Source of the DNA: Mycolicibacterium phlei
GTDB taxonomy: Bacteria; Actinomycetota; Actinomycetes; Mycobacteriales; Mycobacteriaceae
Direction: 5' to 3'
DNA length: 64,000 nucleotides
Assembly (NCBI RefSeq): GCF_001583415.1
Contig: NZ_CP014475.1
Coordinates: 5,146,001-5,210,000, forward strand
This document shows, piece after piece, positions 17,191 through 24,572 of the stretch. The number at the start of each line of letters is the position of its first letter. Position 1 is the first letter of the stretch. The translations under genes were made by a program, and so were the position numbers. The notes below the pieces were generated by a model that was not told the DNA's origin, did no database searches, and was given only the letters and a program-made list of their open reading frames with translations.

Positions 17191-17934
17191 GTGCAGATCC
17201 TCGAACAGGTGCAGGACCTGCCGAAGGCGGGCAACATCAAGGCCCAGTGGGTGAGCCTGTGGACCGGACCCGCGGTGGGCGCCGTGCTGTTGGTTGCCCT
17301 GCTGGCGTTTCCGGGGTTCTGGCCGCCGATGTCGCCGCAGCTGCCCGCCGAGCAGGTGGCCGCGTTCTACGCCGAGAACACCGCGTGGATCCGGTTCAGC
17401 CAGGTGACGTTCAACCTGTGCGGGATCATGATCCTGCCGTTCTTCATGGTGATCGTCGTACAGATGAAGCGGATGAAGACGCAGAGCCACGTGTTCGCGT
17501 ACTGCTATCTGACCGCGGTCGTCAGCGGCGCAACGATTTTCGCGCTGTCCAATATCTTCTTCCTGGTCGCGGCGTTCCGTCCGGACCGCAGCCCGGAACT
17601 GGTGATGCTGCTCAATGACCTGGCGTGGATCGTGTTCATCGCGCCGGTCGGGATGGTGCTCACCCAGTTCGTGCTGCTGGCGCTGGCCGTCTACTTCGAC
17701 GACGGCCCGGACCCGGTGTTCCCCCGCTGGGTCGGCCACTACTCGCTGGCCACCGGCATCGCGATGATCCCCGCCGTCGGTGCGGCGGTGTTCCAGACCG
17801 GCCCGCTGGCCTGGGACGGGCTGCTGGCGTTCTGGCTGCGCAACGGGGCGTTCGCGGCGTTCGTCGTGGTGATGTTCTTCGTGCTGCGCCGCGCGGTGCT
17901 GCGCCAGGCGCAGGAAGAAGGGGTCATCGCGTGA
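17191..17934 (+). CDS. Polytopic membrane protein of unknown function (paralogue 1)
   Basis: 247 residues from a GTG with GGAGG 5-6 bases upstream. About six transmembrane segments are visible: GAVLLVALLAFPGFWPP, a long one around FNLCGIMILPFFMVIVV, then YLTAVVSGATIFALSNIFFLVAAF, IVFIAPVGMVLTQFVLLAL, IAMIPAVGAAVF and AAFVVVMFFVLRR. It shares layout and short motifs with the next gene (HVFAY.Y, FR.DR.PELV.LL.DL, PKW/PRW, GPFAW/GPLAW), so the two arose by duplication. The GTGA overlap links it to paralogue 2, with oxidase-type subunits III and IV following. I do not recognise a function; an accessory role to a membrane oxidase is suggested only by context. Confidence 0.8.
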   Translation: MQILEQVQDLPKAGNIKAQWVSLWTGPAVGAVLLVALLAFPGFWPPMSPQLPAEQVAAFYAENTAWIRFSQVTFNLCGIMILPFFMVIVVQMKRMKTQSHVFAYCYLTAVVSGATIFALSNIFFLVAAFRPDRSPELVMLLNDLAWIVFIAPVGMVLTQFVLLALAVYFDDGPDPVFPRWVGHYSLATGIAMIPAVGAAVFQTGPLAWDGLLAFWLRNGAFAAFVVVMFFVLRRAVLRQAQEEGVIA

Positions 17935-18677
17935 GCCTGCTGACCGCACGCGGGTCGGCCGACCCCACCGAGGCCCCGGGCGGGAAACGCGATGTGCGGT
18001 GGGTCTGCTGGTTCTTCCCCACCTGGTACGCCGCGTTCGGCGTGATCATCTGCGTGCTGACGCGGGTGACGCCGCCGCCGCGGCCCGACGTCAGCGCCGC
18101 CGACAAGGTCGACTTCTTCGCCCAGCACGGGCTGACCATCCAGATCGGGTTCGCCGTGCTGCTGATCCTGCTCGGCGGTGCGGCGGTCACCAACGGGCTG
18201 GTGGCCTACCACATGATGCGGATGTCGGTGGGGCACGTGTTCGCGTACGGCTACATCGGCGGGATGGGGGTCGGGGCGCTGCCCGGGTTCCTGCTGGTGG
18301 CGGTGTGCTTCCTGACCGCCACCTTCCGCGCCGACCGCGATCCGGAACTCGTCAGCCTGCTCTACGACCTGGGCATGCTGTCCTACAACGGGTCGCTGGG
18401 CTGCTTCTCGGCGGCCTACCTGGTGTTCGCGATCGCGATCCTCTACGACAAGAACGACATCTTCCCGAAATGGTTTGCCTACGTGACGATCTGGCAGATC
18501 ATCACCGAGGTCATCGCGACCCAGATGTACGTGTTCTACTCGGGGCCGTTCGCCTGGAACGGGTCGATCTCGTTCTGGTGGGCGGTGGTGATCTTCACCG
18601 TGTGGCTGGGGGCGCTGATCATGCTGCTGCGACGGGCCACCCTCCGCGAGCCCGTCGACTCGCCGGGCCTGGACTGA
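17931..18677 (+). CDS. Polytopic membrane protein of unknown function (paralogue 2)
   Basis: 248 residues from the GTG that overlaps the previous stop. Membrane segments include WFFPTWYAAFGVIICVL, IGFAVLLILLGGAAVTNGLV, YGYIGGMGVGALPGFLLVAVCFL, CFSAAYLVFAIAIL and a last one at WWAVVIFTVWLGALIMLL. Motifs shared with paralogue 1 are VFAYGY, FRADRDPELVSLLYDL, PKWFAYV and GPFAWNG. The duplicated pair may form a heterodimer. It is 11 bases upstream of the subunit III-like gene. Confidence 0.8.
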   Translation: MSLLTARGSADPTEAPGGKRDVRWVCWFFPTWYAAFGVIICVLTRVTPPPRPDVSAADKVDFFAQHGLTIQIGFAVLLILLGGAAVTNGLVAYHMMRMSVGHVFAYGYIGGMGVGALPGFLLVAVCFLTATFRADRDPELVSLLYDLGMLSYNGSLGCFSAAYLVFAIAILYDKNDIFPKWFAYVTIWQIITEVIATQMYVFYSGPFAWNGSISFWWAVVIFTVWLGALIMLLRRATLREPVDSPGLD

Positions 18678-18688
18678 CGGGATCACCG

Positions 18689-19267
18689 ATGACACAGTTG
18701 GACTCACTGCACAAGACCCGCAAGACCGCCCTGCCCGGCGACCTCGACATGTGGGTGATGGTCCTCGGCGACCTGATCATCTTCGGCGGCTACTTCGTCG
18801 TCTACATGATCTACCGGGCCATGAACCCGGCGGAGTTCCTGGCCGCCCAACAGCACCTGTCGATCAACCTCGGCGTGCTCAACACCGTGATCCTGCTGAC
18901 CAGTTCGTGGTTCGTCGCGCGCAGCGTCCTGACCGCGCGATCCGGCGACCACACCGGTGCGATCCGGCTGATCTACGCCGGCGGGGTCTGCGGCGCGCTG
19001 TTCATGCTCGTCAAGGGGTACGAGTGGTACGCGAAGATCTCTGCGGGCCACACGAACTCGGAGATGTTCTACTCGTTCTACTACGTGCTGACCGGGGTGC
19101 ACCTGGTGCACGTGCTGATCGGGCTGATCGTGCTCGGCGTGCTGATCCGGGAGCTGCGCAACCCGGGACGCCGGCGCACCAGAATCGTCGAGTCCGGTGC
19201 GGTGTACTGGCACATGGTGGACCTGCTGTGGGTCGTCATCTTCGGCCTGCTCTACGTGATGAGGTGA
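18689..19267 (+). CDS. Cytochrome c oxidase subunit III-family protein (NorE/CoxIII-like), orphan
   Basis: 192 residues with five membrane helices and the subunit III landmarks: LPGDLDMWVMVLGDLIIFGGYF at the N-terminus, LLTSSWFVARS, then FYSFYYVLTGVHLVHVLIG and SGAVYWHMVDLLWVVIFGLLYV, holding the conserved HxxH and WHxVD-type residues. Subunit III normally joins subunits I and II of a haem-copper oxidase, or acts as NorE beside nitric-oxide reductase. No subunit I or II gene is present in this window. It is followed 1 base later by a subunit IV-like gene. Confidence 0.85.
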   Translation: MTQLDSLHKTRKTALPGDLDMWVMVLGDLIIFGGYFVVYMIYRAMNPAEFLAAQQHLSINLGVLNTVILLTSSWFVARSVLTARSGDHTGAIRLIYAGGVCGALFMLVKGYEWYAKISAGHTNSEMFYSFYYVLTGVHLVHVLIGLIVLGVLIRELRNPGRRRTRIVESGAVYWHMVDLLWVVIFGLLYVMR

Positions 19268-19268
19268 C

Positions 19269-19556
19269 ATGACCACGCATACGACCACCCGTTCGGCCCG
19301 CGTCATGACGTGGACGTGGCTGGCGCTCACCGCGATCACCGTCGGCTCGTGGTGGCTGGCGCCCGCCCACTTCACCGACACGGTGCAGCCCAGCACGCCG
19401 ATCACAGCGCTGGTGCTGGCGCTGACCGTGATCAAGGTCCGGCTGATCCTGCGCAACTTCATGGAGGTGCGCACAGCACCCCGGTGGCTGAGATATGGCA
19501 CCGACGCCTGGCTGGCCGTGCTGTTCCTCACGGTTTTCGCCATCTACCTGGTCTGA
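19269..19556 (+). CDS. Cytochrome c oxidase subunit IV-like small membrane protein (NorF/COX4_pro type)
   Basis: 95 residues with three membrane helices: MTWTWLALTAITVGSWWL, ITALVLALTVIKVRLILRNFMEVR and WLAVLFLTVFAIYLV. The IKVRLILRNFMEVR stretch between helices is the hallmark of bacterial oxidase subunit IV proteins. It is the last gene of the TetR-controlled operon. With its subunit III partner it may stabilise an oxidase encoded elsewhere. Confidence 0.8.
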   Translation: MTTHTTTRSARVMTWTWLALTAITVGSWWLAPAHFTDTVQPSTPITALVLALTVIKVRLILRNFMEVRTAPRWLRYGTDAWLAVLFLTVFAIYLV

Positions 19557-19579
19557 TCGCGAAATTCGGTAGGTTCGGT

Positions 19580-20419
19580 GTGGTGGACCGAGCCGACGAC
19601 AACCGCATCGACGCCAGCGCCCTGACCGGGGTGTCCGAGACCGCCCTGCTGACTCTGAACGGTCGCGCCGCGCAGGCCCGCGGCCCGCACCCGGTCATCG
19701 AGGATCCGATGGCGATCAAGCTGGTGGACTCCATCGACTTCGACTTCGACAAGTTCGGCCGCCGGGGCCAGGAGATGGCGGTGCGCGCGCTGGCGTTCGA
19801 CCGCGCCAGCATCGGCTATCTCACCGACCATCCGCGCGCCACCGTCGTCGCCCTCGCCGAGGGGCTGCAGACCACGTTCTGGCGGCTCGACGCCCAGCTC
19901 CCCGACGCGCAGTTCCGCTGGCTCACCATCGACTTCGAGCCGATCATCGAGCTGCGCCGCAAGCTGCTGCCGTCCTCGCCGCGGATCACGATGCTGGCGC
20001 AGTCCGCGCTGGACTACTCGTGGATGGACCGGGTCGACACCGAGCACGGCGTGCTGATCACCGCCGAGGGCCTGCTGATGTATCTGCAACCCGAGGAGGC
20101 GATGGACCTGATCGCCAACTGCGCGAAACGGTTTCCGGGCAGCCAGATGATCTTCGACCTGCCGCCGGTGCTGGTGAAGCGGTTCGCGCCGAAGGGCATG
20201 CGTTCCACCCGCCGCTACCGGGTGCCGCCGATGCCGTTCAGCCTGTCGGCCTCCGAGCTCGCCGACCTGCCCCGCACGGTTCCCGGGATCAAGGCGGTGC
20301 ACGACCTGCCGATGCCGAAGGGCCGCGGGTTCTTCTTCGAGAAGGTGTTCCCGGCGGTATGGGCGTTCAAGCCGATCCGCGACTACCGCGGCGCCTACAC
20401 GCTGCTGGAATTCGGCTGA
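19580..20419 (+). CDS. Class I SAM-dependent methyltransferase, leucine carboxyl methyltransferase-like family
   Basis: 279 residues from GTG 19580; GTG 19583 is possible and no strong ribosome-binding site decides. The start SALTGVSETALLTLNGRA and the later FEPIIELRRKLLP, ALDYSWMD, GVLITAEGLLMYLQPEE and KRFPGSQMIFDLPP are typical of the LCMT/PPM-related family abundant in mycobacteria. The usual glycine-rich motif I is replaced by VVALAEGLQTTFWRLD, as in polyketide-associated members. Substrate unknown. Confidence 0.85.
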   Translation: MVDRADDNRIDASALTGVSETALLTLNGRAAQARGPHPVIEDPMAIKLVDSIDFDFDKFGRRGQEMAVRALAFDRASIGYLTDHPRATVVALAEGLQTTFWRLDAQLPDAQFRWLTIDFEPIIELRRKLLPSSPRITMLAQSALDYSWMDRVDTEHGVLITAEGLLMYLQPEEAMDLIANCAKRFPGSQMIFDLPPVLVKRFAPKGMRSTRRYRVPPMPFSLSASELADLPRTVPGIKAVHDLPMPKGRGFFFEKVFPAVWAFKPIRDYRGAYTLLEFG

Positions 20420-20467
20420 CGGTAGAGTGGTTGCGGCCCGAAAAGCGCTCACGCACAGGAGGAATCA

Positions 20468-20821
20468 GTGAGTGACAAAGAAGTCAAGATGGTCATTCTG
20501 TCGACGGACAACCTCGACGAGTCGATCAAGTTCTACACCGAGACGCTCGGGTTCTCGCTGAAGTTCCGCGACGGCACCCACTTCGCGGCGCTCGACGGCG
20601 GCCCGGTGACGCTGGCGCTGGCCACCGAGGTGGACCACCCGATTCCGGGCCAGGTCGTGGTCGGGGTCAAGACCGCCGACGTCGACGCCGCGGCCAAGGC
20701 CATCGAGGAGAGCGGCGGCGGCATCGTCAAGGGCCCGTACGACGATGCGCACGAGCGCCGCGCCGTGGTCTACGACAACAAGGGCAACGGCATCGTCTTC
20801 TACAAGCCGCTGCAGCGCTGA
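20468..20821 (+). CDS. VOC-superfamily (glyoxalase/bleomycin-resistance) protein
   Basis: 117 residues starting at GTG with AGGAGGA 5 bases upstream. It shows the paired beta-alpha-beta-beta-beta modules of the vicinal-oxygen-chelate fold: DEVKMVILSTDNLDESIKFYTETLGF-like opening, TADVDAAAKAIEESG, and the closing VVYDNKGNGIVFYKP. Single-domain proteins of this type act as dimers in isomerisation, resistance or binding roles; no specific reaction can be assigned. Confidence 0.87.
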   Translation: MSDKEVKMVILSTDNLDESIKFYTETLGFSLKFRDGTHFAALDGGPVTLALATEVDHPIPGQVVVGVKTADVDAAAKAIEESGGGIVKGPYDDAHERRAVVYDNKGNGIVFYKPLQR

Positions 20822-20859
20822 TCCGCACCCACAGCTGACGCACCAGACCGCGGCGGGGC

Positions 20860-21771
20860 ATGATGAGCGCCATGAGCGCAGCCGGTGACCCCGCCGCGGT
20901 TTTCGGTGTCCGCGACCTGCGGCGCGACGCGTCCTCCGTCGCGCTGCACCAGCGGGTCGACGCGCGTGTGCTCGATCACCGCGGACGCGTCGAGATGCCG
21001 GCGTACGCCGCCATGGCCGAGTCGGTGAGCAGCGGCATCTACTGGTACTCGTTCGACGAACCCGTCGCCACCGTGCAGGCCTGGCTGGCGATGACCGCCG
21101 GGGCGCCCGCCCGGGTCGGCGACGATCTGCGCGCGGTCTCCGAGCTGTCGCACCGCGACGACACCTACGGCACCGCGGCCCTGACCGTCACCAACGCCGC
21201 CGGGGCCGCCGTGTGCACCGGCGTCGCCCGCGATGTCCGGGTCGGCCGCACCACCGAGGCGCTGCTGGCGCTGGACAAGGACACGGTCGCGCCCAGGCCG
21301 GTGGTGCCGCCACCGCCGTCCGCCGCACCCGACGCCATCGACCCCGGCTGGGACGGTGGCCGCATCCTGGCGGCGATCGCGCACGGCGACATCGCCCCCG
21401 GACCGCTGTCGGAGCTGCTGTCGCTGCGGCTGACCCTCAGCGAGGCCGGCCCTGTGCTCGAGGTGACACCGCCGCCGTGGATGGCCAACCCGCTGGGCGC
21501 CGTGCAGGGCGGGGTGATCGCCTCGCTGATCGGGCAGGCCTGTTCGCTGGCCGGCCAGCTGCACACCGGCCCCGGCGACGACTACACGATGGCGGACCTG
21601 TCGATCCACTACTTCCGCTCCCCCACGGTCGACGGCCGGCCGCTGACCATGACGACGCACGCCGAGCGGGTCGGCCGCCGGCTGGCGACGGTGTCGGCCA
21701 CCATGAGTGATCCGGCGGGCACGGTGTACGCCCGCGCCGTCGCCGACATCGCCTACCGGCGCGCCTCCTGA
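20860..21771 (+). CDS. PaaI-like thioesterase, double hotdog
   Basis: 303 residues containing two hotdog halves. The second is clear: WMANPLGAVQGGVIASLIGQACSLAGQ (about residues 205-231), then ADLSIHYFRSPTVDG and RRLATVSATMSDPAGTVYARAVADIAY. The first half is more divergent (VEMPAYAAMAESVSSGIYWY). Two-hotdog proteins release acids from acyl-CoA or acyl-ACP. The start ATG at 20860 is followed by a second ATG at 20872; either is possible. Confidence 0.8.
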   Translation: MMSAMSAAGDPAAVFGVRDLRRDASSVALHQRVDARVLDHRGRVEMPAYAAMAESVSSGIYWYSFDEPVATVQAWLAMTAGAPARVGDDLRAVSELSHRDDTYGTAALTVTNAAGAAVCTGVARDVRVGRTTEALLALDKDTVAPRPVVPPPPSAAPDAIDPGWDGGRILAAIAHGDIAPGPLSELLSLRLTLSEAGPVLEVTPPPWMANPLGAVQGGVIASLIGQACSLAGQLHTGPGDDYTMADLSIHYFRSPTVDGRPLTMTTHAERVGRRLATVSATMSDPAGTVYARAVADIAYRRAS

Positions 21772-21787
21772 CCCTTTCCGCAGGTCA

Positions 21788-21804
21788 TCCCCGGCTGTCG
21801 GGGA
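21788..21804. terminator. Short GC hairpin after thioesterase gene
   Basis: TCCCCG-N5-CGGGGA forms a 6-bp stem 16 bases past the thioesterase stop, without a T run, as is common for mycobacterial intrinsic terminators. Weak on its own. Confidence 0.35.
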
Positions 21805-21890
21805 ATAACAACACCGGTGCGCGTCGTTGTCCGCCTGCCCCAACCAGCACCCCGCGAACGGGTGCACCATGGACTCAGGAGGCAGGAGTG

Positions 21891-22271
21891 ATGGACAGCA
21901 GAGAGCTCGGTGAGGAGACGCAGTTCACCATCGGACTTCCGCACTGGGCGGTGCTGCAACGCCTGCGCGGCGGGCACCCGCTGGTGCGGGTGACCGACCG
22001 CGTCGAGGCGGTGGTGCACGTGCTGGCCGTCGTGGCGTCTGTGTTGACGATCCCCGTCGCGCTGGCGGTGGCGACCGTCGTCGGCGATCAGAGCGGCGCG
22101 TTGCCCGCGGTGCTGGCGGGCGGTCTGCTGTGGCTGGGCGTGACCGGATCGGCCGCGGGGGTCTTCCTGATCACCCGGGCGGTGTGCAACGGCATTCGCT
22201 CGGCGAGCTGGGAGGCCGAGCTTGACGACCTGGCCGACCACGGCGGTCCGGGACGGGGTCTGCTCAGTTAG
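21891..22271 (+). CDS. Rv1733c-like membrane protein lacking the usual large loop
   Basis: 126 residues from the ATG at 21891, preceded by AGGAGGCAGGA; a GTG codon directly before it could also serve. Two transmembrane helices are seen, AVVHVLAVVASVLTIPVALAV and LLWLGVTGSAAGVFLITRAV. Flanking motifs HPLVRVTDRVEAVV and RSASWEAELDDL match both ends of Rv1733c-type proteins. The family normally has about 80 extra residues between the helices; here only about 20 remain, so this is a naturally short version. I see no DosR box upstream. Function unknown. Confidence 0.7.
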   Translation: MDSRELGEETQFTIGLPHWAVLQRLRGGHPLVRVTDRVEAVVHVLAVVASVLTIPVALAVATVVGDQSGALPAVLAGGLLWLGVTGSAAGVFLITRAVCNGIRSASWEAELDDLADHGGPGRGLLS

Positions 22272-22278
22272 GCGTCAG

Positions 22279-23418
22279 TTAGCCGCGCCGCAGGGTGGCC
22301 GCGCGGATCGTGAGGTGGTTGCGCTCGGCGACGTTGTCCGCCTCGGCGGCCGCCTGCACGTAAAGCGTTGCCGCCGTGTCGATATCACCGGCCTTCTCAT
22401 GCAGGTAGGCGGCCGCGGCGGTGTAGCGCGGCAGCCTCGGGTCCAGTTCGGCGAGCGCGGCCAGCCCGGCGTGCGGCCCGTCGGCCTCCCCCACCGCCAC
22501 CGCGCGGTTGAGCCGCACCACCGGGCTGCCGTTGAGCGCGACGAGCTCGTCGTACCACTCCACGATCTGCGGCCAGTCCGTCTCGTCGGCCGTCGGCGCG
22601 TCGGCGTGCAGCGCGGCGATCGCGGCCTGCGCCTGGTACTCGCCGAGCCGGTCGCGGGCCAGCGCGGCCTGCAGGACGGCGGTCCCCTCGGCGATCAGGT
22701 CGCGCCGCCACAGTGTGCGGTCCTGCTCTGCCAGCGGCACCAGGCTGCCGTCGCCGCGGGTGCGGGCGGGCCGGCGGGCGTGGTGCAGCAGGAACAGCGC
22801 GAGTAACCCGGCGACCTCCGGATCGTCGATGAGCGCGGCGAGTCGGCGGGCCAGCCGGATGGCCTCCTCGGCGAGATCGACCTCGCCGGTGTAGCCCTCG
22901 TTGAAGACCAGGTAGAGCACGCGCAGCACGGTGCGCAGGTCGCCGGGCTGGTCCAGCCGCACGCCGGCAACAGCGCGTTTGGCGCGGCTGATCCGTTGTG
23001 CCATCGTGGATTCCGGCACCAGGTAGGCCTGCGCGATCTGGCGGGTGGTCAGTCCGCCGACCGCACGCAGGGTCAGCGCGACCGCCGACGCCGGGCTCAG
23101 CCGCGGGTGCGCGCACAGGAAGTACAGCGCCAGCGTGTCATCGACGACGGTCGTGGGCCCGGGCGGCGGTTGCGCCGCGACGAGTTCCTCGCGGCGACGA
23201 CGGGCGGTGTCCGAGCGGGCGGCGTCGACGAAACAGCGCCACGCGGTCGTGATCAGCCACCCCTTCGGATCCTGCGGCGGCTGCCGGGGCCAGGTGGTGA
23301 GCGCTTTGACCAGGGCTTCCTGGGTGGCGTCCTCGGCGGAGGCGAAATCGGCGCCGCGACGGACGAGCACACCCAGCACGCCGGGCATCAGGTCGCGCAG
23401 CCGCCGTTCGTCGATCAC
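22279..23418 (-). CDS. ECF sigma factor with C-terminal SnoaL/TPR-like extension (ECF42 type)
   Basis: 379 residues from the GTG at 23418, which overlaps the stop of the YCII/DGPF gene (GTGA). The sigma-2 region is at about residues 10-75 (DFASAEDATQEALVKAL, DPKGWLITTAWRCFVDAAR), and sigma-4 at about 110-165 (LTLRAVGGLTTRQIAQAYLVPESTMAQRISRAK). A long C-terminal helical domain (DUF6596 type) begins VFNEGYTG. ECF42 sigma factors lack an anti-sigma factor and are consistently paired with DGPF-domain genes, exactly as here. The extension is thought to control activity. Confidence 0.92.
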   Translation of the reverse strand: MIDERRLRDLMPGVLGVLVRRGADFASAEDATQEALVKALTTWPRQPPQDPKGWLITTAWRCFVDAARSDTARRRREELVAAQPPPGPTTVVDDTLALYFLCAHPRLSPASAVALTLRAVGGLTTRQIAQAYLVPESTMAQRISRAKRAVAGVRLDQPGDLRTVLRVLYLVFNEGYTGEVDLAEEAIRLARRLAALIDDPEVAGLLALFLLHHARRPARTRGDGSLVPLAEQDRTLWRRDLIAEGTAVLQAALARDRLGEYQAQAAIAALHADAPTADETDWPQIVEWYDELVALNGSPVVRLNRAVAVGEADGPHAGLAALAELDPRLPRYTAAAAYLHEKAGDIDTAATLYVQAAAEADNVAERNHLTIRAATLRRG

Positions 23419-23825
23419 TGGTCGAAGACCGTCGGCCCTGTGGTCAGGAACGGCCGCAGCTCCAGCCACTCGTGGATCGGTCGGCCGCCGGCGCCGGGGG
23501 CCGCGGAGAGTTCACCGGCAAGCTCGACGGCACGGTCGTAGGAGTCCACGTCGATGATCATGAACCCCGCGATGAGGTCCTTGGTCTCGGCGAACGGGCC
23601 GTCGGTGACCGGCGGCCGACCGTCGCCGTCGTAGCGCACCCAGGCGCCGTCGGGGGCCAGCGCGCTCTCGCCGACGAACTCGCCGGTCTCCTTGAGCCGG
23701 TCGGCGAAGTCGGCCATGTACTTGATGTGCGCCGCGATCTCCTCGGGCGTCCACCGGTCCATCGGCACGTCGTTGACCGCCGCCGGAGCGCCGCGGTAGT
23801 GCTTGAGCAGCAGGTACTTGGCCAT
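23415..23825 (-). CDS. YCII-related (DGPF domain) protein
   Basis: 136 residues starting at MAKYLLLKHYRG (ATG 23825 with AAGGAG upstream). It has the eponymous motif TDGPFAETKDLIAGFMIIDV near residue 75 and a final PIHEWLELRPF. It is the standard operon partner of ECF42 sigma factors and is translationally coupled to the one downstream. Its role, enzyme or sensor, is not established. Confidence 0.9.
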   Translation of the reverse strand: MAKYLLLKHYRGAPAAVNDVPMDRWTPEEIAAHIKYMADFADRLKETGEFVGESALAPDGAWVRYDGDGRPPVTDGPFAETKDLIAGFMIIDVDSYDRAVELAGELSAAPGAGGRPIHEWLELRPFLTTGPTVFDQ

Positions 23826-24006
23826 GGGGGTTCTCCTTCGTCTCGGTTGGTTCACCCCTGGGACGGAGCCGTGGCGTCGTTCTCGACACCATCGTGCTGG
23901 TGCGCCGGGTTCGACACCAGGCTCGTGATCCGGCGGAGTTTGCCGCCCGGGCCTGGAAAACGGCGTCTAGCTGCGATGACGCGCGTCCATCCGATCGGAG
24001 ACCTTT

Positions 24007-24049
24007 GTCACTTTTGTAACGGGAGTAACTTGGGTAACAGTTTGGTTAC
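24007..24049. promoter_or_regulatory. Phased GT(A/C)AC repeats, probable response-regulator binding array
   Basis: GTCAC, GTAAC, GTAAC and GTAAC begin at 24007, 24016, 24025 and 24034, exactly 9 bases apart, followed by GTTAC at 24045. The array ends 43 bases before the ATG of an unknown gene. Direct repeats of this sort are bound by OmpR-type response regulators such as MtrA or GlnR; which one, if either, is inference. Confidence 0.6.
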
Positions 24050-24092
24050 ACCGAGCGATACCCCGATTGAAAGAGGCGAATGGACCACCACG

Positions 24093-24572
24093 ATGAACAC
24101 CGTCCTGTATCTGAGCGTCGACGGCGCGGTCTACGAGACCCGCGCCTACACCCCCGCTGACATTGACCGCCTGATCCACGACCACCAGCTGGAGTGCCTC
24201 TCCAGCGCCGACCGGCAGTTCGACTTCTGGTTCAGTCCCGCGGCCGCGGGCTGCCAGCGCCGGGTCAACCGCACCGCCACCGAACTGCTGCTCGCGACGA
24301 CGTCGTTCACCCCGAAGGACGTCCCGCTGCTGCGCGGCTGCGTCGTGATCGCCACCCACGACCACGACGGTGACCTCGACGGGCTGAGCTGGCAGCAGCT
24401 CGACCTGCTCAGCGAAGCCGAGCGGTCCCTTCCCGAACGCGAGGCGCGCCGGCTGCGCCGCCGCATCGACCGCGACGACCGTCGCCACGGCCTGGCGCCA
24501 CGTACGTCCCCGTCGGCGCAGACCCGCAACGTACGGTCGAACCGTGGACTACGAGGACTATCGCACCCATGA
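24093..24572 (+). CDS. Conserved-type hypothetical protein behind GTAAC array
   Basis: 159 residues. The start ATG (MNTVLYLSVDGAVYETRAYT) is chosen because upstream codons in frame are not gene-like. The N-terminal two-thirds looks like a compact alpha/beta domain with an HDHQLECLSSADRQFDFWF segment; the C-terminus is arginine-rich and likely disordered. No known domain is recognised. The last 29 bases overlap the amidase start, suggesting co-expression. The phased repeat upstream indicates specific regulation. Confidence 0.6.
   Translation: MNTVLYLSVDGAVYETRAYTPADIDRLIHDHQLECLSSADRQFDFWFSPAAAGCQRRVNRTATELLLATTSFTPKDVPLLRGCVVIATHDHDGDLDGLSWQQLDLLSEAERSLPEREARRLRRRIDRDDRRHGLAPRTSPSAQTRNVRSNRGLRGLSHP

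Noticed and set aside
21772-21890. A DosR box upstream of the Rv1733c-like gene
   Set aside because: Rv1733c is DosR-controlled in M. tuberculosis, but no GGGACT/AGTCCC-type dyad is present here.
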